Shown here: positions 46,686 through 55,760 of the stretch, one piece after another | Numbering within the stretch: the stretch's first letter is position 1 | Layout of the letters: every line of letters begins with the position of its first letter | DNA from: Coxiellaceae bacterium | Lineage (GTDB): Bacteria > Pseudomonadota > Gammaproteobacteria > Coxiellales > Coxiellaceae | NCBI GenBank assembly: GCA_029212925.1 | Contig: JARGOB010000008.1 | Span: 62,001-126,000, forward strand | Direction of reading: 5' to 3' | Length of the DNA: 64,000 bases | Position numbers and translations under genes: made by a program | The notes under the pieces: model-generated | What the model saw: the letters and a program-made list of their open reading frames with translations, nothing else | What the model was told of the DNA's origin: nothing | The model's database searches: none

Positions 46686-48401
46686 ATGCAAACACAAACG
46701 CTTGCCAATGAGGTGACGCAAACGGACGATCATAAAACGCATGCCAATGGTTTATTCGTTTCGTTAACCTTACAGCAGGTCATGATCGGTTTATTAGGTC
46801 TGGCTTTTTCTGTGTATATTTTTCGTCAATCAAATTTAACTGAGCTTCAAATCGTTCATAAATTGCAGTTTTTATTGTGTGCATTTTCTGTTGGTTGTTT
46901 ATTGCAATCGTGCTCAAAACGATTTATTGGTTCAGGTTTATTCTTGCCTCCAATTAGTGGCGCTATTTATGTGCAACCCAGTGTATTGGCCATCGCGATT
47001 GGTGGTGTACCATTAATGATTGGCATGACGCTATTTGCAGGGGCTTGTGAGTTTATTTTATCGTTTATTTTGCGACGAACGCGCTTTTTATTTCCACCAG
47101 AAATTTGCGGCCTGGTGATGCTGTTGGTGGGTTTGGATTTAGGTATTGCTGGTTTTAATGCGGCGGTAACACCAGACTATGGCATTCATTTATTTATTTT
47201 TGGCTCAACTTTAATTCCTATTATGTTGTTCAGTGTGTGGGGTAAAGGTTATGTGCGCCATATTTGCAGTGTCGTGGGTGTGTTGGTAGGCGCGGCGGTG
47301 GTAATGGTGTTACATTATCATCAAGAAGTTGACCCAACAACGATTCAGCAGTTGTCATTGATTTCGTTGCCTGCCTTTGGTGAGTTATTTCAAACCAAAA
47401 TATCATTTGATGTAGCGATGTGTTTGCCATTTTTTATGGTTGCGTTTGCGGCCACCTTGCGTAATATGGGTTTAACGATCAGCGTGCAACAATTTAAAAA
47501 TTCCAATTGGCGTCGTCCAGCCTACCCTGAGATTCAGCGTTCTATACGTGCTGATGGGGTCGCCGCTATTGTAGCGGGTTTGTTTGGCGTAAATGGTGTC
47601 AATGTGTCACCGACTGCAACGACCTTGGCGATTGCATCACGCTTTACTAAACCGATATTGGCTATTTTAATGAGTGTTGGCTTTTTGGTGTTGGCTTGTT
47701 TTCCAAAATTGCTATATTACATTTCTGCCGCACCATTGGCGATTGTCGGTGCGGTGTTGGTGTATTATGCGGCGTTTATTTTTACTGGCGGTGTGCGTAC
47801 CATTGGTGGTCAAACGTTTGGTATACGTCAGGTGTATTCAATAGGTATTCCGTTTTGTTTAGCAATTAGTACGTTTGTATTCCCGCACGTGTATACCGAA
47901 TTGCCTTATCCGTTCGATGTGATTGGTCGTTCCAGTTTATCGATTGGTTTGGTGTCGGCAGTGGCTTTAAATTTTCTATTTTATATTGGCACGTTTCGTT
48001 CGGGGAAATTTACGTTGCATATGCATAATCAACCGGATGAAATTATTTCAAACCATATGAATTATTATGGTTCGGCTTGGCGATTAAAAAATGATTTAGT
48101 AGAGAGTGCCAAAATCATTGCGCGCGAATTATGTGAGCAGATCAATCACGCTGGTTTAAATGACAGCGATATTGATGTTGATGTCAAAGAGAATGCAAAA
48201 GCGTTTACCATGATTTTTTCATATACGGGTGAGCCATTTAAATTGTCGAGTAAACATTCCACCAATACCAAGCATTCACTGGATGAAGAAATGGTGTTTC
48301 AAGGTATAAAAACCTATTTGCGTGGTGTCTATCCTGATCAAGTCTTATCAGAACAAGACGATGCCCAATGCCAGCTTACGGTCACCTTTAACTATTTGTA
48401 G
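46686..48401 (+). CDS. NCS2-family (xanthine/uracil) permease with extra C-terminal domain
   Basis: A 571-residue protein. Residues about 25-440 form the multi-helix NCS2 core (FLPPISGAIYVQPSVLAIAIGG, FPPEICGLVMLLVGLDLGIAG, FGVNGVNVSPTATTLAIASR, PLAIVGAVLVYYAAFIF). The remaining 130 residues are soluble (MNYYGSAWRLKNDLVESAKI, then IDVDVKENAKAFTMIFSYTG) and not part of a normal permease; their helix-then-sheet pattern is faintly like an anti-sigma/HATPase-type fold. Substrate is probably a nucleobase. The extra domain suggests regulation. Confidence 0.85.
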   Translation: MQTQTLANEVTQTDDHKTHANGLFVSLTLQQVMIGLLGLAFSVYIFRQSNLTELQIVHKLQFLLCAFSVGCLLQSCSKRFIGSGLFLPPISGAIYVQPSVLAIAIGGVPLMIGMTLFAGACEFILSFILRRTRFLFPPEICGLVMLLVGLDLGIAGFNAAVTPDYGIHLFIFGSTLIPIMLFSVWGKGYVRHICSVVGVLVGAAVVMVLHYHQEVDPTTIQQLSLISLPAFGELFQTKISFDVAMCLPFFMVAFAATLRNMGLTISVQQFKNSNWRRPAYPEIQRSIRADGVAAIVAGLFGVNGVNVSPTATTLAIASRFTKPILAILMSVGFLVLACFPKLLYYISAAPLAIVGAVLVYYAAFIFTGGVRTIGGQTFGIRQVYSIGIPFCLAISTFVFPHVYTELPYPFDVIGRSSLSIGLVSAVALNFLFYIGTFRSGKFTLHMHNQPDEIISNHMNYYGSAWRLKNDLVESAKIIARELCEQINHAGLNDSDIDVDVKENAKAFTMIFSYTGEPFKLSSKHSTNTKHSLDEEMVFQGIKTYLRGVYPDQVLSEQDDAQCQLTVTFNYL

Positions 48402-48426
48402 TATCGCTCCATTCTACGTTCCACTG

Positions 48427-49104
48427 TTAGCCCATTTTTGGTTTGGCTGCTTCAGTGTCACCTTCTAACGTTGCTAGCATTGCATCTATATTTTCCTTTA
48501 AATTGGGGCTGGCTGGAAAATCTAAATTAGAGAATAAATCATCCGCTGTGAGGTCGCGAAGAAGAGCAGGAGAGCTTGGTGGCGGGCCAGGTAGCGGTGG
48601 TAAGACAGGGCTTTTTCGTAAACAGTCTAATTGTCTTTGAAGTGCATCGCATTTAGTTTGCATTGCTTGCAGTTGACTCTTTAGTGCAGTGTTTTCGGCT
48701 TGCAATCGTGTTACGTCTTCTGAAGGCCGAACTCTTTTCGCAGCCGGTGGCGGTGGTGCGGGAAATAGGCGGGGTGCGGCAGCAGGTTTTCGTTTTGAGC
48801 TATTTTTACTTTTAATTATGGAAGGCAGTTGCTCGATGGCATTCAATAAGCTTGTAGCCCCAGGTATAAATATTTTGAAAGTCTCTGTGCCACGGACCAG
48901 ATTGAACCCACTATTATTCGCTGTTCTATGTATACTGTTTTTCTTGACATGGACTTGATTAAAATAGGTGCCGTACGCGGTTAGGAATGCGAGCGAATCA
49001 GTATTAAGTATGGTCAATACACCGTTGTCGAAGCTTAGTGTGCTAGGTTTGGTGGGATGTTCGGCTAAATTCTGTAAAAAGGTGGTGAAGCTAGGTCTTG
49101 GCAT
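48427..49104 (-). CDS. Coiled-coil protein with c-Myc-like NLS, possible effector
   Basis: The ATG at 49104 (MPRPSFTTFLQNLAEHP) is chosen as the start of a 225-residue protein; the longer frame to 49158 adds an AT-rich, unlikely N-terminus. About residues 100-126 hold two basic clusters, KRKPAAAPR and PAAKRVRPSED, which together resemble a bipartite NLS and singly the c-Myc PAAKRVKLD signal. A heptad coiled coil follows (LQAENTALKSQLQAMQTKCD), then Pro-rich LPPLPGPPPSS and an acidic tail. No family recognised. Confidence 0.7.
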   Translation of the reverse strand: MPRPSFTTFLQNLAEHPTKPSTLSFDNGVLTILNTDSLAFLTAYGTYFNQVHVKKNSIHRTANNSGFNLVRGTETFKIFIPGATSLLNAIEQLPSIIKSKNSSKRKPAAAPRLFPAPPPPAAKRVRPSEDVTRLQAENTALKSQLQAMQTKCDALQRQLDCLRKSPVLPPLPGPPPSSPALLRDLTADDLFSNLDFPASPNLKENIDAMLATLEGDTEAAKPKMG

Positions 49105-49276
49105 AATATCTGATACTCCGCTTGATTTGTTTATATTACTAGATATATAGATATACATCTTACCCTATGTTATTGAAGAAATCAATACAGTTGAGTGAGT
49201 CGGGTAGGATAATGCTTGAGTTGTCCTATGGCTTGGCCTAATATAGCTTTTTTCATGCAATATGGGGTGCATAGCG

Positions 49277-50728
49277 ATGACGCAGCAGGCGAGTATTAAA
49301 CAACTTTTTCGTGATCCGAGTTATAAAGGCAAGCAAATGACGCTTGAGGGCTGGGTGCGTACGCGCCGTGATTCCAAGGCTGGCATTTCATTTATTGCTT
49401 TATCGGATGGCTCTTGTTTTGATGCGATGCAATGCGTGGTGCCAAACACTTTAGCGAATTATGAGACCGATGTATTGAATGTTAATACCGGCTGTGCTGT
49501 ACGCATTACGGGAGAGTTAGTTGAATCGCAAGGCAAAGGCCAATCGGTCGAGTTACAAGCTAGCGCCGTTGAAGTTGTCGGTTGGGTTGAAGATCCTGCT
49601 ACGTATCCGATGGCTGCGAAGCGTCATACCATGGAACACTTGCGTGACTATTCACACCTGCGTGTGCGTACCAATGTGATTGGTGCAGTGTCGCGTGTTA
49701 GGCATGGTATTGCACGTGCCGTGCATAACTTTTTTGCAGAGCAAGGTTTCTTTTGGATTAATACGCCGATCTTAAGTGCCTGCGATTGTGAAGGAGCGGG
49801 CGATTTATTTACTGTTACGCAATTAGACCTATTAAATGTGCCTAAAGATCATGCGGGTGCTGTTGATTATTCAAAAGATTTTTTTGGTCAGCATGCATTC
49901 TTAACGGTGTCGGGTCAGCTTAATGTTGAAGCCTATTGCATGGCATTATCTAAGGTGTATACCTTTGGGCCAACATTCCGTGCGGAAAATTCAAACACGG
50001 CGCGTCACTTGGCTGAATTTTGGATGATTGAACCAGAGATTGCATTTGCGGATCTCGATGATGATATTGATTTAGCGGAAGCATTATTGAAGCATGTGTG
50101 CAAAGAAATTTTAGAGAACTACCCAGATGATATGGAGTTTTTTGCCAAGTGGGTCGACAAAGAATGCGTCAATCGTATGCAAAAAATGCTGCAAGATGAT
50201 TTTGTGCGCATTGACTATACCGAAGCGGTAGAAAAATTATTAGCCTCTAACAAAAAATTTGAGTATGCCGTCGAGTGGGGTATCGATTTACAAACAGAGC
50301 ATGAGCGTTATTTAACCGAAGAGTTATATAAAGCGCCGGTTGTGGTAAAAAATTACCCGAAAGATATTAAAGCCTTTTATATGCGCATGAATGATGATCA
50401 AAAAACGGTAGCGGCGATGGATGTTTTATTGCCTGGTGTTGGTGAGATCATTGGTGGTAGTCAGCGTGAAGAACGATTTGATTTATTGCGTGAGCGCTTG
50501 ACCGCTTCTGGCTTAAGTGAAGAAGAATACAGTTGGTATTTGGATTTGCGTCGTTACGGTACCGTGCAGCATGCCGGCTTTGGTTTAGGCTTCGAGCGTT
50601 TAATTCGTTATATCACCGGTGTAGCCAATGTGCGTGATGTGATTCCTTACCCGCGCGTGCCGGGTGCGATTCCACCGAATGGTGTTGTTGCGGAAGCTCT
50701 TGAGCACTGCGAAGCGAATAATAGTTAA
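49277..50728 (+). CDS. asnS: Asparaginyl-tRNA synthetase
   Basis: About 483 residues from the ATG at 49277 (preceded by GGGGTGCATAGCG; the ATG at 49262 lacks a site). Class IIb synthetase: an N-terminal OB fold ([26 protein letters not shown] stretch), motif 2 [19 protein letters not shown], and motif 3 [15 protein letters not shown]. It charges tRNA-Asn directly. Separate aspS lies at 60733. Confidence 0.97.
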   Translation: MTQQASIKQLFRDPSYKGKQMTLEGWVRTRRDSKAGISFIALSDGSCFDAMQCVVPNTLANYETDVLNVNTGCAVRITGELVESQGKGQSVELQASAVEVVGWVEDPATYPMAAKRHTMEHLRDYSHLRVRTNVIGAVSRVRHGIARAVHNFFAEQGFFWINTPILSACDCEGAGDLFTVTQLDLLNVPKDHAGAVDYSKDFFGQHAFLTVSGQLNVEAYCMALSKVYTFGPTFRAENSNTARHLAEFWMIEPEIAFADLDDDIDLAEALLKHVCKEILENYPDDMEFFAKWVDKECVNRMQKMLQDDFVRIDYTEAVEKLLASNKKFEYAVEWGIDLQTEHERYLTEELYKAPVVVKNYPKDIKAFYMRMNDDQKTVAAMDVLLPGVGEIIGGSQREERFDLLRERLTASGLSEEEYSWYLDLRRYGTVQHAGFGLGFERLIRYITGVANVRDVIPYPRVPGAIPPNGVVAEALEHCEANNS

Positions 50729-50730
50729 CT

Positions 50731-50812
50731 TGTCACCCCGGACATGATCCGGGGCCCAGTCTACATATTATCTGGATCCCGGATAATTGCTTTGCAATTT
50801 CCGGGATGACAG
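50731..50812. repeat. Composite dispersed repeat after asnS
   Basis: Starts 3 bp after the asnS stop with TGTCACCCCGGACATGATCC, and ends with a hairpin CGGATAATTGC...GCAATTTCCG and GGGATGACAG. Same family as 26071-26169 with inverted ends. Confidence 0.82.
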
Positions 50813-50902
50813 CTGCGTTGTGCGTTTTAGTAAAATTAATGTATACTCATTGCTGGCATATGAGCTCACTATGGATAGTGAGCGTTAGTAAAAGGGGATA
50901 GG

Positions 50903-51454
50903 ATGATGCCCGAGCTTGATGTAGCAATTTCAGATGCATTGCAATGTTATCAAAATTTAGTCACCCGAGCTGATCGTCTCACACAAAAAATTCTACAGAC
51001 CCAGCAATCAGTTGATGCATTGAAACAATTTACAGCACTGGCTGAGCGGTATCAGATTAAGCCAGATTGTTCAGCCGAACAATGGATCATACAGTTACGT
51101 CACGATTTAGATCAACTACCGCCACTGAATGAGCGCATTGTTAATGATGGCACTGATGATGCCATTGAGATGTCCGGTTTACGCGCAGAGCGCACCTTGC
51201 CACATCAAGCGAATCACAGTGACAATAAGCAACAATTAGAAAAACAATATCAGCAGCATCAAGCCAGTTGCCAATTAATGGAACAACACTGCGATCAATC
51301 GCATCACTATTTGCAATTGTTGCGTTATCAAGCAGAACAAATGCGCGAAGCGGTTAGCGTGATATTGAGTCAAGTGATTGTCGACCCGGTACAAGTAGAA
51401 ACCATTGTGGTGTTGCAAGAAAAATTGCTAAAAGCGAATTTGGCGGTTTCGTAG
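50903..51454 (+). CDS. Unknown Gln-rich coiled-coil protein
   Basis: A 183-residue soluble protein (ATG at 50903 or 50906 after AAAAGGGGATAGG). Two helical Gln-rich segments (LTQKILQTQQSVDALKQF and QQLEKQYQQHQASCQLMEQH) flank a short acidic linker (VNDGTDDAIEMSG). No family recognised. A terminator follows at 51483. Confidence 0.68.
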   Translation: MMPELDVAISDALQCYQNLVTRADRLTQKILQTQQSVDALKQFTALAERYQIKPDCSAEQWIIQLRHDLDQLPPLNERIVNDGTDDAIEMSGLRAERTLPHQANHSDNKQQLEKQYQQHQASCQLMEQHCDQSHHYLQLLRYQAEQMREAVSVILSQVIVDPVQVETIVVLQEKLLKANLAVS

Positions 51455-51482
51455 GCACATACCTTTGTTATGAATAATGATG

Positions 51483-51508
51483 TCAGACTTTTGACTGGTC
51501 TGATTTTT
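51483..51508 (+). terminator. Rho-independent terminator
   Basis: TCAGAC / GTCTGA stem with a 9-nt loop followed by five T, 29 bp after the stop of the 183-residue gene. Confidence 0.75.
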
Positions 51509-51658
51509 ACGTTGGCAACACCCTTTGGTATTACACTTGATGCGCTTAAAGCTTGATTGTATTTTTTTCACTTTCCCACCTATTTACTAAGAGTATAGGA
51601 ATATTATACTTGAACAGGGTTAATGTATTATTAAAAGATATGACTAGAGTGGGTTGTG

Positions 51659-52894
51659 TTATAGCTCTATGATTTTTCTTTGTTTTTTTAGCGGGATATT
51701 GTAGTCGATGAGGTACATCAGAAAGCAGCAGAGCACAGCTAAACCAGAACAAGCTACAACCGGCAAGATGGCTGCATGTGTATTATTAGTGCGCTGAAAT
51801 ATATAGCCAACCAAAGGTGTAATGATAATGCCCATGCCACCAAAAAACATATTAATTAAGCCAGAAGTCATGCCATAGACTTGTCGCGGCACATAGGTTT
51901 TGACCACATCAAATACTAATATAACCGAGCCGGTGGCTAGGCCCAATGCAAATAGAGTGATGCATTCTAACCACAGGTGTAAATCAAAATGGTGGGCCAA
52001 TAGTAATAGCACGGCTTGTGCGATGGTAAAAAACATTAACATTTTCATGCGTTCAAAATAGCGTGTTAAGACACCAATCAATGGGCAGCCAATGATAAAG
52101 CCAATCATGGTTGCAGAATTAACCCAGACGGCATTGGTGGCTGATAAATGATAAGTTATTTTGAAGAAAGAAATATCCCACACATTGGTAAGCACCATGT
52201 AATGTGCATACACTAATCCTGTGTATAAGGCTGCAAGCAGTATGCGCTTGCGTCGCATCATTAATAAGAATTGTGTTTTTATAGGATAAGCTTTTTTATA
52301 GGTAAATTTATGTGATTGCTGTGTGAATATTACAATACAGATGCCTAGCAATAATATAATAGAGCCGATTTCCATGGTAATGGTATGCCAGGGTTGCACT
52401 TTGGATAGGGCAGAGAAGGTAGTATTAAATCCAAAGCCACCAAGGCCGCTCATCATTTCACTGATGCCAGTGATCAGTGGGAATAAGCTAGTGACAAAAT
52501 AAATGCGGCCGTAGGTGATGCTAGCAATAAATGTAAAGGCGGCTGATGCGCCCATGATTAAACGACTAACAATAATAACGCTGTAGTTATTGGTGCTGGC
52601 CATTAAGAAGCAACCCAATGCCATACCCAGTACTGAAATTAAAACGACACGTTTTACGGGGAATATATCTAAGATAATGCCCACAGGAATTTGTAAAATA
52701 ACGTAGGTGATTAAAAAAGTTGAGGACAGTATGCCAATTTGTATGTCATCGATATGCAAAGAAGTCATTAAAAGATGACTAATGCTTGAAGGGAAAACCA
52801 GTAAGCCATAACCCATAAAATAGGTTAACACCACGCAACCAAAGCCTAACCAAGTTCGCCAGGGTGAGGTTGCTGTTGTTTGCTCATGGTTCAT
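51659..52894 (-). CDS. MFS transporter
   Basis: The ATG at 52894 (MNHEQTTATSPWRTWLGFG) gives 411 residues, with 12 hydrophobic segments and MFS motifs (IPVGIILDIFPVKRVVLIS between helices 2 and 3, SRLIMGASAAFTF). It belongs to the same broad group as the permease at 1-946. It overlaps the end of the ammonium transporter by 11 bp and is probably translated from the same message. Substrate unknown. Confidence 0.9.
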   Translation of the reverse strand: MNHEQTTATSPWRTWLGFGCVVLTYFMGYGLLVFPSSISHLLMTSLHIDDIQIGILSSTFLITYVILQIPVGIILDIFPVKRVVLISVLGMALGCFLMASTNNYSVIIVSRLIMGASAAFTFIASITYGRIYFVTSLFPLITGISEMMSGLGGFGFNTTFSALSKVQPWHTITMEIGSIILLLGICIVIFTQQSHKFTYKKAYPIKTQFLLMMRRKRILLAALYTGLVYAHYMVLTNVWDISFFKITYHLSATNAVWVNSATMIGFIIGCPLIGVLTRYFERMKMLMFFTIAQAVLLLLAHHFDLHLWLECITLFALGLATGSVILVFDVVKTYVPRQVYGMTSGLINMFFGGMGIIITPLVGYIFQRTNNTHAAILPVVACSGLAVLCCFLMYLIDYNIPLKKQRKIIEL

Positions 52895-54242
52895 TTTTTT
52901 CTCGATTAGAAGGTTCTGCTGTATCGGCATAATCGTGGGCTACAATTTCTCCGTGTTGGTGTAAGTCTAATCCTTCTGATTCTGCTATTTCGGGAACGCG
53001 TAAGCCGACTGTTTTTTTAATTCCCCATAAAATAATAAATGTGCAACACCCTGACCAAAGTAATACGGTAATAATCGCACTGAGTTGTGCACCCAGTTGA
53101 CCAATGATCGTGCTATTTAAAGTGCCGACTCCGCCTAGGCTTTTACTCACTGTTATACCCGTTAGCAATGCACCCAACATGCCAGCAATTCCATGAATAC
53201 CAAAGGCATCAAGAGCATCATCGTAACCAAATATTTTTTTCATATTGATGGCAAAATAACAAACCGGTGAAGAAATTAGGCCAACGATAATGGCGCAAAT
53301 CAAAGAGCAATAACCGGCCATCGGTGTAATGACTACCAATCCACTGATCACCCCATATAATAAACCTCGTGCGCTGGATTTTTTATTATGCAAGCGTTCG
53401 GTGATTAACCAGCTTAATGCGGCTGCCGCTGGGGCTATTTGGGTATTAATTAAAGCAATCACAGTGCCTTTTAAAGTATGCGCACTACCGCCATTAAAGC
53501 CAAACCATCCTATCCATAATATGCTGGTGCCAATAGTGACAACGGATAAGCTGTAGTGGGGGTTGGACTTGTGTTTACGCTCGCCAATCATGATGGCTGC
53601 AATTAAGCCAGCGATACCTGCGTTCATATGAACAACAGTACCACCAGCAAAATCCATCGAGCCTAATTGTTGCAGCCAGCCGCCACCCCACACCCAGTGG
53701 GCAATAGGGCAATACACAATAATGATCCACAGTGGTGCAAATAATAACGACGCAGATAATTTCATGCGTTCGGCAAAGCCACCAATAATAATCACCACCG
53801 TAATCATGGCAAAGCCCATTTGGTAGAATAAATCAGTGAGTGAATTGACTAAATGAATTTGATTGCGTGAACCAGCAGTGCTGCTGAATAAGGATAAATT
53901 CCCCAGCATTAATTGTATTTTAAAATCACCGGTGCCAAAGCTAAGATGGAAACCGATCAGTACCCAGACAATAGAGGCAAGCGAAGCCATGGCTAAGCAT
54001 TGGGTATATACCGACAGCACATTGGCGCGATAAACTAAACCACCATAAAAAATCGCTATGCCAGGGATTGTCATGAAAATAACTAAAATGCCGCAAATCA
54101 AAATCCAAAACAAGTGAGCGTTAGAAATATGCTTAGCTAAGGTGGGCACCACTGAAGCTGTATTGGCTAATAACTCGAGAGGCAGCAATAACAAGAGAGC
54201 AAGTATAAAAAAAAGGCGTTTTGTTGACATCCATTGTCTCAT
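52884..54242 (-). CDS. amt: Ammonium transporter (Amt family)
   Basis: A 452-residue membrane protein, with an N-terminal hydrophobic signal-like segment and about 11 helices. The twin histidines of the pore are in VVHMNAGIAGLIAAI and AFGIHGIAGMLGALLTG; other signatures are IPGIAIFYGGLVYRANVLS, FAGGTVVHMN and WIGWFGFNGGSA. The cytoplasmic tail (VPEIAESEGLDLHQHGE) matches the conserved Amt C-terminus. No glnK neighbour is present. ATG 54242 or 54230; neither has a strong ribosome site. Confidence 0.95.
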   Translation of the reverse strand: MRQWMSTKRLFFILALLLLLPLELLANTASVVPTLAKHISNAHLFWILICGILVIFMTIPGIAIFYGGLVYRANVLSVYTQCLAMASLASIVWVLIGFHLSFGTGDFKIQLMLGNLSLFSSTAGSRNQIHLVNSLTDLFYQMGFAMITVVIIIGGFAERMKLSASLLFAPLWIIIVYCPIAHWVWGGGWLQQLGSMDFAGGTVVHMNAGIAGLIAAIMIGERKHKSNPHYSLSVVTIGTSILWIGWFGFNGGSAHTLKGTVIALINTQIAPAAAALSWLITERLHNKKSSARGLLYGVISGLVVITPMAGYCSLICAIIVGLISSPVCYFAINMKKIFGYDDALDAFGIHGIAGMLGALLTGITVSKSLGGVGTLNSTIIGQLGAQLSAIITVLLWSGCCTFIILWGIKKTVGLRVPEIAESEGLDLHQHGEIVAHDYADTAEPSNREKNEP

Positions 54243-54334
54243 CTATAAGCAAACCAGATTGAATATATCATGGCTTTCGGTTAGGCTCCACTAGTCAAAA
54301 ATTATCCATAATTATCCATGTGGGAGTGGGCGAA

Positions 54335-55729
54335 ATGTCAAGATTGATGCGAGTGTTAGAGAGTGATACAACAGAAAGGGCTTTGAGTCAAATTGCTGGT
54401 TATGCTGATGAGCTGTCTGATGAAGCAGCGTTAAGTGCTGATGATTTTCACTGTTTAGTGGGTGCGATTGCAAAAGCTGTAGAAAATTTCAAAGCTGTAG
54501 CGCTACGGAGTGAAGGCGCTACTCGTTGTAACATTGCTAATCTTATAATTACTCTGGCAGACTTAGCGGCTCGTGACGGTGTAATGGAAATATTCAAAGC
54601 ATCAGAAGATCAGCTCAGTGTACCGTTAACCTTTTTATTGAACTATGGTTTACAGCTGCGAACCTTTTATTACGAATCGCTTGATAGTGATTTGGCCGCT
54701 GCCATAGTGAGTATTATTTCTTGCGATGATTTGCATTTATTACCAGGTGTTGATGTGAACAAATTGGCACGTCTGTTTGTTGACTGTACAAAATCCACGA
54801 CGGTTACGGCCGAGCAGCTGCATCAGTTTTTTCAATTGATTGCTGATGTAACGGAAAAGACTGAATATAGTGAGTCGGAGCGACCGATTGATTTTGATAG
54901 CAACCTTATTCTGTTATTTAATTCGTTAGCGCATGGGTTTGCATTGCTCACAGCTGAGCAGCGCACTCGTAGTTTGCAAGCATTGCAAGTGATGAGTGAA
55001 GCCAGGCCTTCATTGTTGTCTGGTATTACGGCGTCTCTACGGTATCAATGTTTTAAAGTAATTGCGAATGATGCTGAGCTGACGACAGCAGCAGCTGGTG
55101 ATAGTATTTTATTGTTATATCAGTTAAGTGAAACATTCGATTCTGCGGCTATTTCAGTGCTTGAGCAGTTGGTAGCGAGCTATCTTGGGGGGGTGGTAAA
55201 AGAAGGTGTGCAACCTTCGGTGGATGTGATCACGGCGGTTACTTGTTTGTTGGTGGATCATGAGCTTGTGGCGCAAGGATTGTCGATGTCGCCGCGAATA
55301 GAGTTATTGATGCTCAGTTTACAGGTTGCTGAGACTGACTTGACTGATGAGGTTGTGATTGAAGTGCTACATGCTTTACCTGCTTTAGCAACTGAAATTG
55401 ATGCAATACCCGAGGCGCATCAACTGAGTTTTAATCAGCAATTCAACGCACTGATTTCGCGTCATCTGCGTAGTGAGAGTATTCAAGTGGTCAGTATATT
55501 GGATTCGGTTGAGATGTTACAGCAGCATGCTGGTTTTCGATTGAATGTAACCAATGCGGATATTATTCTACCATTGGCGAGACTGCATGGCCGTGAACGT
55601 CTGGCGCCTTGTCGCGCAGCGGGTGCAGCAGCTGCTTGCCGACTGATGCCACCGCCTTCACCAAAAGCTTTTGATTTGGAGCTGGTGGGTGGTGTTGCTT
55701 CTGTAGCTATTCCTCCAATGATGCGGTGA
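54335..55729 (+). CDS. Unknown all-helical protein, HEAT/ARM-like
   Basis: The ATG at 54335 after GGGAGTGGGCGAA gives 464 residues. It is rich in Leu/Ala helices with irregular repeats (ALSQIAGYADELSDEAALSA; FLLNYGLQLRTFYYESLDSD; LLSGITASLRYQCFKVIAND), which recalls HEAT/armadillo-type helical scaffolds, but no family was recognised. No signal or membrane segment. The stop lies inside a 13-bp hairpin at 55713-55747. Host-interaction role is possible only by analogy. Confidence 0.65.
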   Translation: MSRLMRVLESDTTERALSQIAGYADELSDEAALSADDFHCLVGAIAKAVENFKAVALRSEGATRCNIANLIITLADLAARDGVMEIFKASEDQLSVPLTFLLNYGLQLRTFYYESLDSDLAAAIVSIISCDDLHLLPGVDVNKLARLFVDCTKSTTVTAEQLHQFFQLIADVTEKTEYSESERPIDFDSNLILLFNSLAHGFALLTAEQRTRSLQALQVMSEARPSLLSGITASLRYQCFKVIANDAELTTAAAGDSILLLYQLSETFDSAAISVLEQLVASYLGGVVKEGVQPSVDVITAVTCLLVDHELVAQGLSMSPRIELLMLSLQVAETDLTDEVVIEVLHALPALATEIDAIPEAHQLSFNQQFNALISRHLRSESIQVVSILDSVEMLQQHAGFRLNVTNADIILPLARLHGRERLAPCRAAGAAAACRLMPPPSPKAFDLELVGGVASVAIPPMMR

Positions 55730-55747
55730 TTCATCGCATCATTGGAG
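55713..55747. terminator. Hairpin between convergent genes
   Basis: Perfect 13-bp stem CTCCAATGATGCG / CGCATCATTGGAG with a 9-nt loop, containing the stop codon of the 464-residue gene. No long T-tract, but its place between two convergent genes suggests bidirectional termination. Confidence 0.6.
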
Positions 55748-55760
55748 TGATTATTTGTAC

